DNA of 13,925 bases from Pseudomonadota bacterium. GTDB lineage: Bacteria; Pseudomonadota; Gammaproteobacteria; Burkholderiales; Burkholderiaceae_C. Within the stretch, counting starts at the first letter, position 1, and every line of letters starts with the position of its first letter. The position numbers were made by a program, and so were the translations under genes. The stretch spans positions 1-13,925 of the forward strand of contig JAEWPH010000177.1 in NCBI GenBank assembly GCA_023460715.1. Direction: 5' to 3'. Under the pieces are notes generated by a model. It searched no databases and was not told the origin of the DNA. It saw nothing but the letters and a program-made list of their open reading frames with translations. Positions 1-7,122 of this stretch are shown here, piece after piece.

Positions 1-135
1 TGCTACGAACGCCTGCTGGCAGTGGGCAAGCGCAAGAAGGTTGCCCTGGTCGCTTGCATGCGCAAGCTACTGACCATGCTCAACGCCATAGCCAAGCATG
101 GCTCCACATGGGATCCGGCTATGCATAACGCTTGA
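1..135 (+). mobile_element. IS110-family transposase, C-terminal fragment
   Basis: Frame 1 is open from the window edge to TGA at 133-135 and gives about 44 residues. They contain the Lys/Arg-rich stretch GKRKKVALVACMRKLL, followed by TMLNAIAKHG and a Trp. This is the typical end of the transposase_20 (IS116/IS110/IS902) domain, which carries the Ser-nucleophile half of these DEDD-type transposases. The active-site regions lie outside the window, so it is unknown whether the element is intact. The stop is only 16 bp from the stop codon of the helicase gene on the other strand. IS110 elements usually lack long terminal inverted repeats, and none is visible here. Family assignment is confident; element identity is not. 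Confidence 0.82.
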
Positions 136-151
136 CAGCCAAGACGGTTGC

Positions 152-2617
152 TCAGTCGACGATGGTGAGCTTGGCCACGCTCAGGGCCAGCCACTTGGTG
201 CCGTGGCGGGGAAAGTCCACCTGCGCGCGTGCGTCGTCGCCCGTGCCCTCCAGCGCCTTGACCTTGCCTTCGCCGAACTTGGTGTGGAACACCGCCAGCC
301 CCACGCGCAGGCCGTGCGACGGCGCTGCCTTCTGCACCGGCACCGGTGGGCTGGCAAAGGTTTCCGACCGATAGCCAAAACCGCCCTTGGCGCCCGCCCC
401 ATAAGCGCTTCCAGCTCCTGGATTAGGAGCATACGAGCCGAAGCCCTGCTGCTTGGGCGTGATCCACTTCAGCGCGCTCTCGGGCAGCTCGTCGAAGAAG
501 CGGCTCTTGATGTTGTAGCGCGTCTGGCCGTGCAGCATGCGGGTCTGCGAATGGCTCAGGTACAGGCGCTTGCGGGCGCGCGTGATGGCCACGTACATCA
601 GGCGGCGCTCTTCCTCCAGGCCCTCGCGGTCGTTCATGGAGTTCTCGTGCGGGAACAGGCCCTCTTCCATGCCGCCGATGAACACGCCGTCGAACTCCAG
701 GCCCTTGCTGGCGTGCACGGTCATGAGCTGCACGGCGTCCTGGCCGGCCTGGGCCTGGTTGTCGCCGGCCTCCAGCGCGGCGTGGGTGAGGAAGGCGGCC
801 AGCGGCGACAGCGTCTCGCCCGTGTCGGCATCGACGATGCCGGCGACGGGTGCCAGCGGCTCGTCCGTCTGCGGCAGCGACGGATCCAGCCCCTGGCTGG
901 CGGGGCTCTGAGACAGGTTGGCGCCGTGCTCGTCCACCGGCAGCGCGACCGCGTCGCGGCCAAAGCCTTCCTGCGTGACGAAGCTTTCGGCCGCATTCAC
1001 CAGTTCGTCCAGGTTCTCGATCCGGTCGGCGCCTTCCTTCTCGTTGCGGTAGTGCTCCAGCAGGCCGCTGGCCTCCAGCATCTGGCCGATGATGCCGCGC
1101 AGGTTCTGGCCTTGCGTCTGCTCGCGCATCACATCCACCAGCGCCACGAAGGCGCCCAGGTTGGCGCCGGCCTTGCCGGGCACGGCGCTTACCGCGTCGT
1201 GCAGCGAGCAGCCCGCGTTGCGCGCTGCGTCCTGCAGCACTTCGATCGTGCGCGCGCCGATGCCGCGCGGCGGGAAGTTCACCACGCGCAAGAAGCTCGT
1301 GTCGTCGTGCGGGTTCTCCAGCAGGCGCAGGTAGGCCAGCGCGTGCTTGATTTCGGCCCGCTCGAAGAAGCGCAGGCCGCCGTACACGCGGTAGGGCACG
1401 CTGGCATTGAACAGCGCCGATTCGATGACCCGGCTCTGCGCATTGCTGCGGTAGAGCACGGCGATTTCCTTGCGCTCGAAGCCGTCGCTGCGCACCAGCT
1501 GCTTGATCTCGTCGACCATCCACTGCGCCTCGGCCAGGTCGGTGTTCGACTCGTACACGCGCACCGGCTCGCCCGGGCCCTGCGTGGTGCGCAGGTTCTT
1601 GCCGAGGCGCTTGCTGTTGTGGCTGATGAGCGCGTTGGCGGAGTCGAGGATGTTGCTGTAGCTGCGGTAGTTCTGCTCCAGCTTGATCTGGCGCTGCACG
1701 TCGAACTCGCGCACGAAGTCGGCCATGTTGCCCACCCGCGCGCCGCGGAAGGCGTAGATGCTCTGGTCGTCGTCGCCCACGGCGATCACGCTGCCGCGCG
1801 CCACGAAGCGCCCGGCCTCCAGGTTGCCGGCCAGCTGCTTGAGCCAGGCGTACTGCAGCTTGTTGGTGTCCTGGAACTCGTCCACCAGGATGTGCGCAAA
1901 GCGCCGCTGGTAGTGCTCGCGGATGGGGGCGTTGTCGCGCAGCAGTTCGAAGCTGCGCAGCATCAGCTCGCCGAAGTCGACCACGCCCTCGCGCTGGCAC
2001 TGCTCTTCGTATAGCTGGTACAGCTCGACCTTCTTGCGCGTGTCCGCGTCGCGCGCGTCCACCGCGCCGGGGCGCAGGCCCTCTTCCTTGCAGCCGGCGA
2101 TGAAATAGGCCAGCTGCTTGGGCGGAAAGCGTTCTTCGTCGATGTTGTACTGCTTGCACAGCCGCTTGACGGCCGAGAGCATGTCCTGCGTATCCAGGAT
2201 CTGGAACGACTGCGGCAGCCCCGCCAGCTTGTAGTGCGCGCGCAGCAGGCGATTGCACAGGCCGTGGAAGGTGCCGATCCACATGCCGCGCACGCTCACC
2301 GGCAGCATGGCCGACAGGCGCGCCACCATTTCCTTGGCAGCCTTGTTGGTGAACGTGACGGCCAGGATGCCGCCGGGCGTGGCGTAGCCGTTTTGCAGCA
2401 GCCAGGCGATGCGCGTGGTCAGCACGCGGGTCTTGCCCGAGCCGGCACCGGCCAGGATCAGCGCGTGGCCCGCCGGCAGCGTGACGGCGGCGAGCTGCTC
2501 GTCGTTGAGGTTCTGCAGCAGGGGCGACGTGGCAGGGTCGACGCGCGGCGCCGGGCCGGCCTGGCCAGCGCCGAAAGGCGCATCGTGCGCGCCGGAAAAC
2601 AGGTCTTGAGAAGGCAT
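152..2617 (-). CDS. uvrD: UvrD/PcrA-type superfamily 1 DNA helicase
   Basis: An ATP-dependent 3'-5' DNA helicase (SF1A) of 821 residues, expected to act in nucleotide excision repair, mismatch repair and clearing of stalled forks. Motifs appear in order: Q-motif LNDEQ (37-41), Walker A GAGSGKT (57-63), VTFTNKAAKEM (88-97), GTFHGL (115-120), Walker B VDEFQD (245-250), GDDDQSIYAFRGA (281-293), QNYRS (315-319), VHASKGLEFD (634-643) and YVAITRARKRLYL (675-687). The end, about 768-818 (GLRVGLAVFHTKFGEGKV onward), matches the Tudor-like tail of UvrD/PcrA, which argues against Rep. The length is somewhat above the usual 720-780, partly from a low-complexity linker near 555-625. The start at 2617 has no Shine-Dalgarno sequence but sits just after TACAAT, so the message may be leaderless. 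The gene ends in TIVD next to the IS110 fragment. Confidence 0.95.
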   Translation of the reverse strand: MPSQDLFSGAHDAPFGAGQAGPAPRVDPATSPLLQNLNDEQLAAVTLPAGHALILAGAGSGKTRVLTTRIAWLLQNGYATPGGILAVTFTNKAAKEMVARLSAMLPVSVRGMWIGTFHGLCNRLLRAHYKLAGLPQSFQILDTQDMLSAVKRLCKQYNIDEERFPPKQLAYFIAGCKEEGLRPGAVDARDADTRKKVELYQLYEEQCQREGVVDFGELMLRSFELLRDNAPIREHYQRRFAHILVDEFQDTNKLQYAWLKQLAGNLEAGRFVARGSVIAVGDDDQSIYAFRGARVGNMADFVREFDVQRQIKLEQNYRSYSNILDSANALISHNSKRLGKNLRTTQGPGEPVRVYESNTDLAEAQWMVDEIKQLVRSDGFERKEIAVLYRSNAQSRVIESALFNASVPYRVYGGLRFFERAEIKHALAYLRLLENPHDDTSFLRVVNFPPRGIGARTIEVLQDAARNAGCSLHDAVSAVPGKAGANLGAFVALVDVMREQTQGQNLRGIIGQMLEASGLLEHYRNEKEGADRIENLDELVNAAESFVTQEGFGRDAVALPVDEHGANLSQSPASQGLDPSLPQTDEPLAPVAGIVDADTGETLSPLAAFLTHAALEAGDNQAQAGQDAVQLMTVHASKGLEFDGVFIGGMEEGLFPHENSMNDREGLEEERRLMYVAITRARKRLYLSHSQTRMLHGQTRYNIKSRFFDELPESALKWITPKQQGFGSYAPNPGAGSAYGAGAKGGFGYRSETFASPPVPVQKAAPSHGLRVGLAVFHTKFGEGKVKALEGTGDDARAQVDFPRHGTKWLALSVAKLTIVD

Positions 2618-2629
2618 CCCGCCATTGTA
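2618..2629 (-). promoter_or_regulatory. Possible -10 element for uvrD with leaderless start
   Basis: On the minus strand TACAAT (2629-2624) lies six bases before the uvrD ATG. A start of transcription about seven bases beyond this hexamer would fall at or next to the ATG. There is no Shine-Dalgarno sequence in GGCGGG-ATG. No convincing -35 hexamer is found 16-18 bp upstream, so this is suggestive only. Confidence 0.35.
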
Positions 2630-2678
2630 GAAACCCGGCCGCGCAGCCCGCGCCGCAGGGTCAAGCCCTACTACTTTG

Positions 2679-2758
2679 ATAGCAGCTTGCGCTTTTCCTT
2701 CATGGCATCCAGATACAAATCACCGTGAAACCGAATGAATGCGAGCGCAAGCAGCTAT
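2679..2758. repeat. Palindromic intergenic repeat with 14-bp arms
   Basis: The left arm ATAGCAGCTTGCGC (2679-2692) and the right arm GCGCAAGCAGCTAT (2745-2758) are inverted complements at 13 of 14 positions, separated by 52 bp. The arm sequence, containing TGATAGC-AGCTTGCGC, resembles a short repeat family I associate with Comamonadaceae intergenic regions; that link is from memory, not a search. It lies just after the rpiR stop and about 60 bp before the uvrD start, both on the minus strand. It could fold into a long hairpin and act as a weak terminator or mRNA-end stabiliser for rpiR. A T/A-rich run (ATTTTTTCAATA) adjoins the right arm. Confidence 0.65.
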
Positions 2759-2777
2759 TTTTTCAATAGCATTGCCA

Positions 2778-3710
2778 TCACGTCAGCACGCCGTCGATCG
2801 CGTCGGACTGGAATCGCGTCCACAGCGCGTCGCGCCGCTGCAGCGCCTCGCCCACGGCGCCATGGCGCAGCTGCGTCACGGCCGACACCAGCGCGTTGCA
2901 CAGGAAGAACGCGGCGGTGTAGGAATCGAACGGCGACGCATTGGCCGTGCGCACCACCAGCGTGTGCTGCGCGTGCTGCACGATGGGCGCCACCGGGCTG
3001 TCGGTCAGCGCCACCACCGTGGCGCCCTGCGCCCGGAAGTGCTGCGCCGCCAGCAGGCCGCCGCGCGAATAGCGGCGGATGGTGAAGACCAGCAACACGT
3101 CCTGCGGCTCCACCCACAGCATGCGGTCCACTGCAAAAGGCGCGCCCGCGCCCAGGTCCTGCACGCCGGGGCGGCACATGTTCAGGTGCGTGGCCAGGTG
3201 GCTGGCAACCGGAGCGCTGTTCTTCTCGGCCATCACGAAGACGCGGCCACCGTCCTGGCCCAGCAGGCGCGCCGTGGCCTCGAAGGCCGCCATGTCCAGG
3301 CCCTGGCGCGTGGCCGCCAGGTTGTGCTGGTCGTGCAGCAGGGCGTCGTCCACGCACTCGGCCAGGCTGCGCTCGGCGCCCAGCGTGGCCGGCGCGCGCT
3401 GCGCGGCGGTCTGCAGCCGCGAGGTGACCTCGGTGCGCGCCTCGCGCCGCACCTCGGCCAGGCTGTCGTAGCCCAGCTTGGAGAACATGCGCACCACCGT
3501 CGAAGCGCTGGTGCCCGTGCGGGCCGCGATGGCGCTGGCGGAATCCATCAGCCCGTCGGGGTAGTGGCGCAGCAGGTCGTCGGCCAGCGCGCGCTCGCTG
3601 GCGGTGAGGGAGGCGGCGCGGGCGGCGAGCCGTTCGGTCAGGAGCATGGTGGCGTGGGCGGCAGAGGCAGAAGCGGCGCGCGGCAGGCGCTGCGTGGACC
3701 GATTGTGCAT
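2778..3710 (-). CDS. MurR/RpiR-family transcriptional regulator (HTH plus SIS)
   Basis: A 310-residue DNA-binding regulator. The N-terminal HTH_6 domain covers about 25-100, with the helix-turn-helix near 57-80 (SAIAARTGTSASTVVRMFSKLGY). A sugar-isomerase-like SIS domain covers about 150-275, with a VFVMAEKNSAPVA strand-loop and DVLLVFTIRRYSRGGL, where family members bind a phosphosugar or other small effector. The start at 3710 is preferred over the internal Met22 (codon at 3647) because GGAGGTGG lies 7-9 bases before it. The gene is divergent from the M20 peptidase and Bug gene pair, so it probably controls that pair and perhaps itself. Not every residue of the phosphosugar-binding loop is recognisable, so the ligand may be unrelated to sugars; the neighbours suggest an amino-acid conjugate. 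Family assignment is firm, ligand unknown. Confidence 0.9.
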   Translation of the reverse strand: MHNRSTQRLPRAASASAAHATMLLTERLAARAASLTASERALADDLLRHYPDGLMDSASAIAARTGTSASTVVRMFSKLGYDSLAEVRREARTEVTSRLQTAAQRAPATLGAERSLAECVDDALLHDQHNLAATRQGLDMAAFEATARLLGQDGGRVFVMAEKNSAPVASHLATHLNMCRPGVQDLGAGAPFAVDRMLWVEPQDVLLVFTIRRYSRGGLLAAQHFRAQGATVVALTDSPVAPIVQHAQHTLVVRTANASPFDSYTAAFFLCNALVSAVTQLRHGAVGEALQRRDALWTRFQSDAIDGVLT

Positions 3711-3738
3711 GGCCCGCCACCTCCAGAGCGGCCTTCAA

Positions 3739-3767
3739 TTGCAACGCACATTGCAAGGCAATATGAT
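3739..3767 (+). promoter_or_regulatory. Sigma70-type promoter for the M20 peptidase gene
   Basis: TTGCAA (3739-3744, 4 of 6 to TTGACA) and TATGAT (3762-3767, 5 of 6 to TATAAT) are separated by exactly 17 bp. The predicted transcription start near 3774 falls inside the TGAAATTTTCA palindrome and gives a leader of about 30 bases before the ATG at 3805. A second copy of ATTGCAA lies at 3750-3756, 12 bp after the first (3738-3744), and ATTGC-AAG-GCAAT (3750-3762) is an inverted repeat. One or both may be regulator contacts. Confidence 0.6.
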
Positions 3768-3770
3768 TTG

Positions 3771-3786
3771 TGAAATTTTCATTTCA
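3771..3786. promoter_or_regulatory. Operator-like site TGAAA-TTTTCA-TTTCA
   Basis: TGAAA (3771-3775) faces TTTCA (3777-3781), giving the palindrome TGAAATTTTCA, and a second TTTCA follows directly at 3782-3786. The site overlaps the predicted transcription start of the M20 gene in the short rpiR/M20 divergent region. RpiR-family regulators often bind AT-rich inverted repeats next to their targets, so binding of the adjacent regulator here is a reasonable inference, with repression as the likely mode. Confidence 0.5.
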
Positions 3787-3804
3787 ATTCCCGCACCGAC
3801 CGCC

Positions 3805-4992
3805 ATGTCCCACACCGCGCCTGCCATCGCCGCCTCGGCGGCTCCCGCCTCCGCCCAGCCCTTGCTCGACTGGCTTGCCTCGCAGGAACAGGCCATGGCC
3901 GATCTGCTGGCGCAGATCGTCAACATCGACAGCGGCAGCGGCCATGAAGCAGGCGTGCGCCAGGTCGCCGCGGCCCTGCGCGGCCGCCTGGAGGCCGCCG
4001 GCATCCCGGTGCAGACCTTTCCGGAACCCGGCTGGGGCGAGTGCATCCTGGCCAAGGTGCCGGGCAGTGATACCGCGGCCGCAGGCCATTACCAGCTGAT
4101 GGGCCACATGGACACGGTCTTCCCGCTGGGCACGGCCGCCCAGCGCCCCTGGCGCGTGGAGGGCGGCAAGGCCTACGGCCCCGGCGTGGCCGACATGAAG
4201 TCCGGCCTGGTGATGAACGTCTTCGTGGCCGAGGCCCTGGCCCGCTTTGGCGGCAACGCCACGCCGGTGCACCTGCTGTTCACGGCCGACGAGGAAGTGG
4301 GCTCGCCCGCCTGCCGCACCGTGATCCGCGAGCACGTCCAGGGCGCCCGCGCTGTGCTGAACGCCGAGCCGGGCCGCATCAGCGGCAACGTGGTGAATGA
4401 GCGCAAGGGCTCGTACCGCATCGATTTCGAGGTGACGGGCGTGGCCGCGCACGCAGGCATCAACCCCGCGCAGGGCGCGAGCGCTATCGACGCGCTGGCC
4501 CGCAAGATCCTGGCGCTGCATGCGCTCAACGCCTGCGAGCCCGGCATCACCGTCAACGTCGGTTTCATCCAGGGCGGCATGGCGTCCAACGTGGTGGCCC
4601 CGCTGGCCGCCGCGCATGTGGACCTGCGCTACACGGCCGAGAACGACCTGGACGGCGTGCTCGCCCGCATCCAGGCGATCATCGAAAAAGAATCCTTACC
4701 GCGCACCAGCGGCCGCATCGTCGCCAAGACGGGCACCCTGCCCATGGCCCGCACGCCGGACGACCTGCTGCAGACCTACCAGCGCTGCGCACAGCAGGTG
4801 GGTTTCGCCGTCGAGGGCGAATCCACCGGCGGCGCGGCGGACAGCGGCATCACGTCGAACATGGGCATCCCGTCGCTCTGCGCTCTCGGCCCCGTGGGCG
4901 GCTACGCGCACAGCGAGCGCGAGTTCTGCGACCTGACCACCTTCGTGCCGCGCGCCCAGGCGCTGGCGCTCACGCTGCTGGCGCTGGGCTGA
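3805..4992 (+). CDS. M20 family metallopeptidase, glutamate carboxypeptidase (CPG2) type
   Basis: A di-zinc exopeptidase of 395 residues that should hydrolyse a C-terminal glutamate or a related N-acyl amino acid. The metal and catalytic set is complete: H101 and D103 (GHMDTVFP), D130 (GVADMKSG), E163 and E164 (DEEVGSP), E188 (NAEPG) and H369 (GYAHSERE). Spacing follows carboxypeptidase G2. H216 (VAAHAGINP) sits in the dimerisation/lid domain, about 195-310. No clear signal peptide is seen; the Ala/Pro-rich first 20 residues look like a cytoplasmic extension. ATG 3805 is chosen because an in-frame ATG at 3763 lies inside the predicted -10 box. No clear Shine-Dalgarno precedes 3805, which leaves the exact start uncertain. 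The Bug gene follows 44 bp later with no strong terminator between, suggesting co-transcription. The real substrate is unknown; folate-type conjugates, peptides or N-acyl amino acids are all possible. Confidence 0.88.
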   Translation: MSHTAPAIAASAAPASAQPLLDWLASQEQAMADLLAQIVNIDSGSGHEAGVRQVAAALRGRLEAAGIPVQTFPEPGWGECILAKVPGSDTAAAGHYQLMGHMDTVFPLGTAAQRPWRVEGGKAYGPGVADMKSGLVMNVFVAEALARFGGNATPVHLLFTADEEVGSPACRTVIREHVQGARAVLNAEPGRISGNVVNERKGSYRIDFEVTGVAAHAGINPAQGASAIDALARKILALHALNACEPGITVNVGFIQGGMASNVVAPLAAAHVDLRYTAENDLDGVLARIQAIIEKESLPRTSGRIVAKTGTLPMARTPDDLLQTYQRCAQQVGFAVEGESTGGAADSGITSNMGIPSLCALGPVGGYAHSEREFCDLTTFVPRAQALALTLLALG

Positions 4993-5036
4993 GCCGGCTC
5001 CCTCCCCTTTTCGTTTTTCTGACCCCTCCGAGACCT

Positions 5037-6038
5037 ATGTCCTTCGAACGCATGCACACCACCCGTCGCCAACTGCTCGCCACCGGCCTGGGCCTCGCCG
5101 GCGCTGCCGCCCTGCCAGCCTTCGCCGCAGGCGACAAGTACCCCAGCCGCCCGATCACGCTGGTCGTGCCCTTCCCGCCCGGTGGCTCGGTCGACGTGAT
5201 GGCCCGCCAGTACACCGAAGCGCTGGGCCGCATCCTGGGCGTGCCGATCGTGGTGGACAACAAGCCCGGTGCGGGCGGCTCCATCGGCACGCAGTTCGTG
5301 GCGCGTGCGCCGGCCGACGGCTACACCTTGGTGGCCTCGTCGCAAAGCAGCCACCTGGCCAACCCGCTGGTGCAGCCCAAGTTGGGCTACGACCCGATCA
5401 AGGACTTCGAGAACATCGCCATCATGGGCCGCCAGCCCAACGTGCTGGTAGCGCATCCCAGCGTGCCTGCCAAGAACTTCGCCGAGTTCGTGGCCTACCT
5501 GAAGGCCAACCCCGGCCAGGTCAACTTCGCCACCGCCGGCGCCGGCAGCATGGGCCAGATCAACGCCGAGGCGTTCCTGCTGGCCGTGAACGCCAAGGGC
5601 GTGCACATCCCGTACCGCGGCGGCTCGCCCTACGTGACGGCCATCCTCGCGGGCGAGGTGCAGTTCGCGCTCGACAACCTGGTGGTGTTCCTGCAGCACA
5701 TCCAGGCCGGCAAGCTGCGCGCCCTGGCCGTGGCGTCGGACACGCGCGTGGCGCAGCTGCCCGATGTGCCGACCTTCAAGGAACTAGGCTTCCCCGACCT
5801 GAACCAGTCGTCGTGGACCGGCATCGCCGCCCCGGCCGGCACACCCGCCGCCATCGTGGCCACGCTGCACAAGGCCATCCGCAAGGCGGCGACCGAGCCC
5901 GCGATGATCGAGAACCTCAAGGCCCGCGGCGTGATCCCGCCCGAAGAGATGACGCCGGCCGCCTTCGAGAAAATGATGTCCGACCGCCTGGCGAGCTACG
6001 GCGAAGTCGTGCGCAAGGCCAACATCAAGCCCGAGTAA
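5037..6038 (+). CDS. Bug-family (TctC-like) periplasmic solute-binding protein
   Basis: A 333-residue extracytoplasmic receptor of the tripartite tricarboxylate transporter family. The N-terminus TTRRQLLATGLGLAGAAALPAFA has a twin-arginine-like pair (R10-R11) and a hydrophobic core, with likely cleavage after about residue 30. The mature protein opens with the family signature YPSRPITLVVPFPPGGSVD, then VDNKPGAGGSIGTQFVARAPADGYTL. Further hallmarks are the TAGAGSMGQINAEAF region and IPYRGGSPYVTAILAGEVQ. Met6 (5052) is an alternative start; neither has a strong ribosome binding site. No TctA or TctB membrane subunits are encoded in this window, as is common for Bug proteins in Burkholderiales, where many receptors outnumber the transporters. 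Linkage to the M20 peptidase suggests that both handle the same carboxylated or amino-acid-derived compound. Family is certain, ligand unknown. Confidence 0.93.
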   Translation: MSFERMHTTRRQLLATGLGLAGAAALPAFAAGDKYPSRPITLVVPFPPGGSVDVMARQYTEALGRILGVPIVVDNKPGAGGSIGTQFVARAPADGYTLVASSQSSHLANPLVQPKLGYDPIKDFENIAIMGRQPNVLVAHPSVPAKNFAEFVAYLKANPGQVNFATAGAGSMGQINAEAFLLAVNAKGVHIPYRGGSPYVTAILAGEVQFALDNLVVFLQHIQAGKLRALAVASDTRVAQLPDVPTFKELGFPDLNQSSWTGIAAPAGTPAAIVATLHKAIRKAATEPAMIENLKARGVIPPEEMTPAAFEKMMSDRLASYGEVVRKANIKPE

Positions 6039-6127
6039 GCGCTGCCGGCGCGGGCCGAGCGGCGCACCGGCGGCCGTCTTGTGGGAACATGCGCGGACCC
6101 ACCGCACCGCCCCAGGATGGACCTTTG

Positions 6128-6895
6128 ATGCGCCCTCTGCCTACCCTTTTGCGCTCCCTCGCGCCGGCCGCCCTGCTCGCCGGCGCGCCCCTGGCTGCCA
6201 TGGCCCAGATGGCCGTCTGCAGCAGCGACGGACAGCCGCCGCCGCGCGCTCTGTACGAGCGCTTTCTGAGCGCAGACTGCGAAAGCTGCTGGGCCGATGC
6301 GCCCGCGGCGGCGCCGGGCGATGCGGCGCTGCTGCTCGACTGGATCGTGCCCGGCCGTTCCGGCGATGACGCACCGCTGTCTGCCGCCGTCACACGCGAT
6401 GCCCTGGATCGGCTGGAGGCCCTGGGCCGCACCCCGCCCGGCACCACCGATACGGCCGTCAGCGATGTGGCGCCTGCAGGCGCTGCGCCCGGCCGGCTTC
6501 GCGTGTCCCTGGGCCCTCCGCTCAACGACTATGTCGGTACCACCATCGCACTGGTGCCGGCGCGCGCCCACGGCGCCGCCCGGCCCTTGCGCCCCGGCGC
6601 GCGCTACACCTACACCCTGCTGCTCATCCAAACCGTGCCCGCCGGCTCCGAAGGCAATGCCGCGCCACGCCATCTGGTGCGCAATGCGTTGCAGGGCAGC
6701 TGGGTCGCTGGAGCGAGCCGGGTGCAGAGCGGCTGGTCCGAACTGCGCCCCATGCGCGTGCCGGACGGCGCCGATGTGCAGCGGCTTGGTGTGGCCGGCT
6801 GGCTGCAAGACGCGGACGGTACGGTGATTGCGGCGGCCCATGCGCAGTGCGCCGCCGGTGCAGACGCCGCAGCCCCGGGCAGCGCGGCACAGTAA
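6128..6895 (+). CDS. Exported protein of unknown function with a CxxC motif
   Basis: A 255-residue protein that begins with a clear signal peptide (MRPLPTLLRSLAPAALLAGA onward, cleavage near AMA at 24-26), so it should be periplasmic or secreted. The mature part has Cys31, a CESC motif at 51-54 (FLSADCESCWAD) and a late Cys241. The opening YERFLSADCESC recalls the thioredoxin-like entry of DUF1223-type proteins, but I cannot trace the rest of that fold, so a redox role is only a possibility. The middle (105-125) is low-complexity Ala/Pro/Gly; the second half (125-240) looks like a beta-rich domain with RYTYTLLLIQTVPAG and ending GWLQDADGTVIAAAHAQC. ATG 6128 is chosen for the signal peptide and for AGGATGGA just upstream. 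It is monocistronic or loosely linked to the Bug gene (89-bp gap). Confidence 0.75.
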   Translation: MRPLPTLLRSLAPAALLAGAPLAAMAQMAVCSSDGQPPPRALYERFLSADCESCWADAPAAAPGDAALLLDWIVPGRSGDDAPLSAAVTRDALDRLEALGRTPPGTTDTAVSDVAPAGAAPGRLRVSLGPPLNDYVGTTIALVPARAHGAARPLRPGARYTYTLLLIQTVPAGSEGNAAPRHLVRNALQGSWVAGASRVQSGWSELRPMRVPDGADVQRLGVAGWLQDADGTVIAAAHAQCAAGADAAAPGSAAQ

Positions 6896-6950
6896 CCCTG
6901 CGCCGCACCGCGCCAATCACCCCCGGGCCGATGGCCGCGGGCGGCAGGGG

Positions 6951-7122
6951 TAGAATCAATCACCGGGCCCAAGTTTCTTGACGTCCGGTTTTTTTGCGCC
7001 TGCGCACAGCAGGGTTCGGTGATGGCCGCCACGGCCCACCCGCAGAACCGGCCTCCAAGCCAAGCGCCCCATCGCGGGGGAAATAGGTCCTCTGCGACCT
7101 TTCACAGGAGCTTGGAAATCTC
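6951..7122 (+). promoter_or_regulatory. Structured leader upstream of guaC, with possible -10 TAGAAT
   Basis: TAGAAT (6951-6956) is a good -10 candidate without a matching -35. Between it and the guaC ATG lie three successive inverted repeats. (a) A nested stem: GGTTC 7013-7017 with GAACC 7045-7049, GGTG 7018-7021 with CACC 7037-7040, and GGCC 7024-7027 with GGCC 7033-7036. (b) CCCC 7067-7070 with GGGG 7076-7079. (c) AGGTC 7085-7089 with GACCT 7096-7100, just before AGGAG (7106-7110). A T7 run at 6989-6995 precedes them. I do not recognise a known purine riboswitch core here. GC-rich DNA forms chance hairpins, so regulation is inferred only from the number and placement of stems. Confidence 0.4.

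Noticed and set aside
98..2014. Very long plus-strand open frame opposite the helicase gene, and a second 619-codon frame on the same strand as the helicase
   Set aside because: They overlap a clear UvrD gene, have Arg/Ala/Gly/His/Val-biased composition with no family motif, and are expected products of high-GC third positions.
3763..3804. Upstream in-frame ATG for the M20 gene
   Set aside because: It falls inside the predicted -10 hexamer TATGAT, and the added residues do not resemble the family N-terminus.
4991..5000. GAGCCGGCTC palindrome with nearby T-runs between the M20 and Bug genes, as a terminator
   Set aside because: With a usable loop the stem is only 3 bp and the T-runs are interrupted and distant, so it is unlikely to end transcription.
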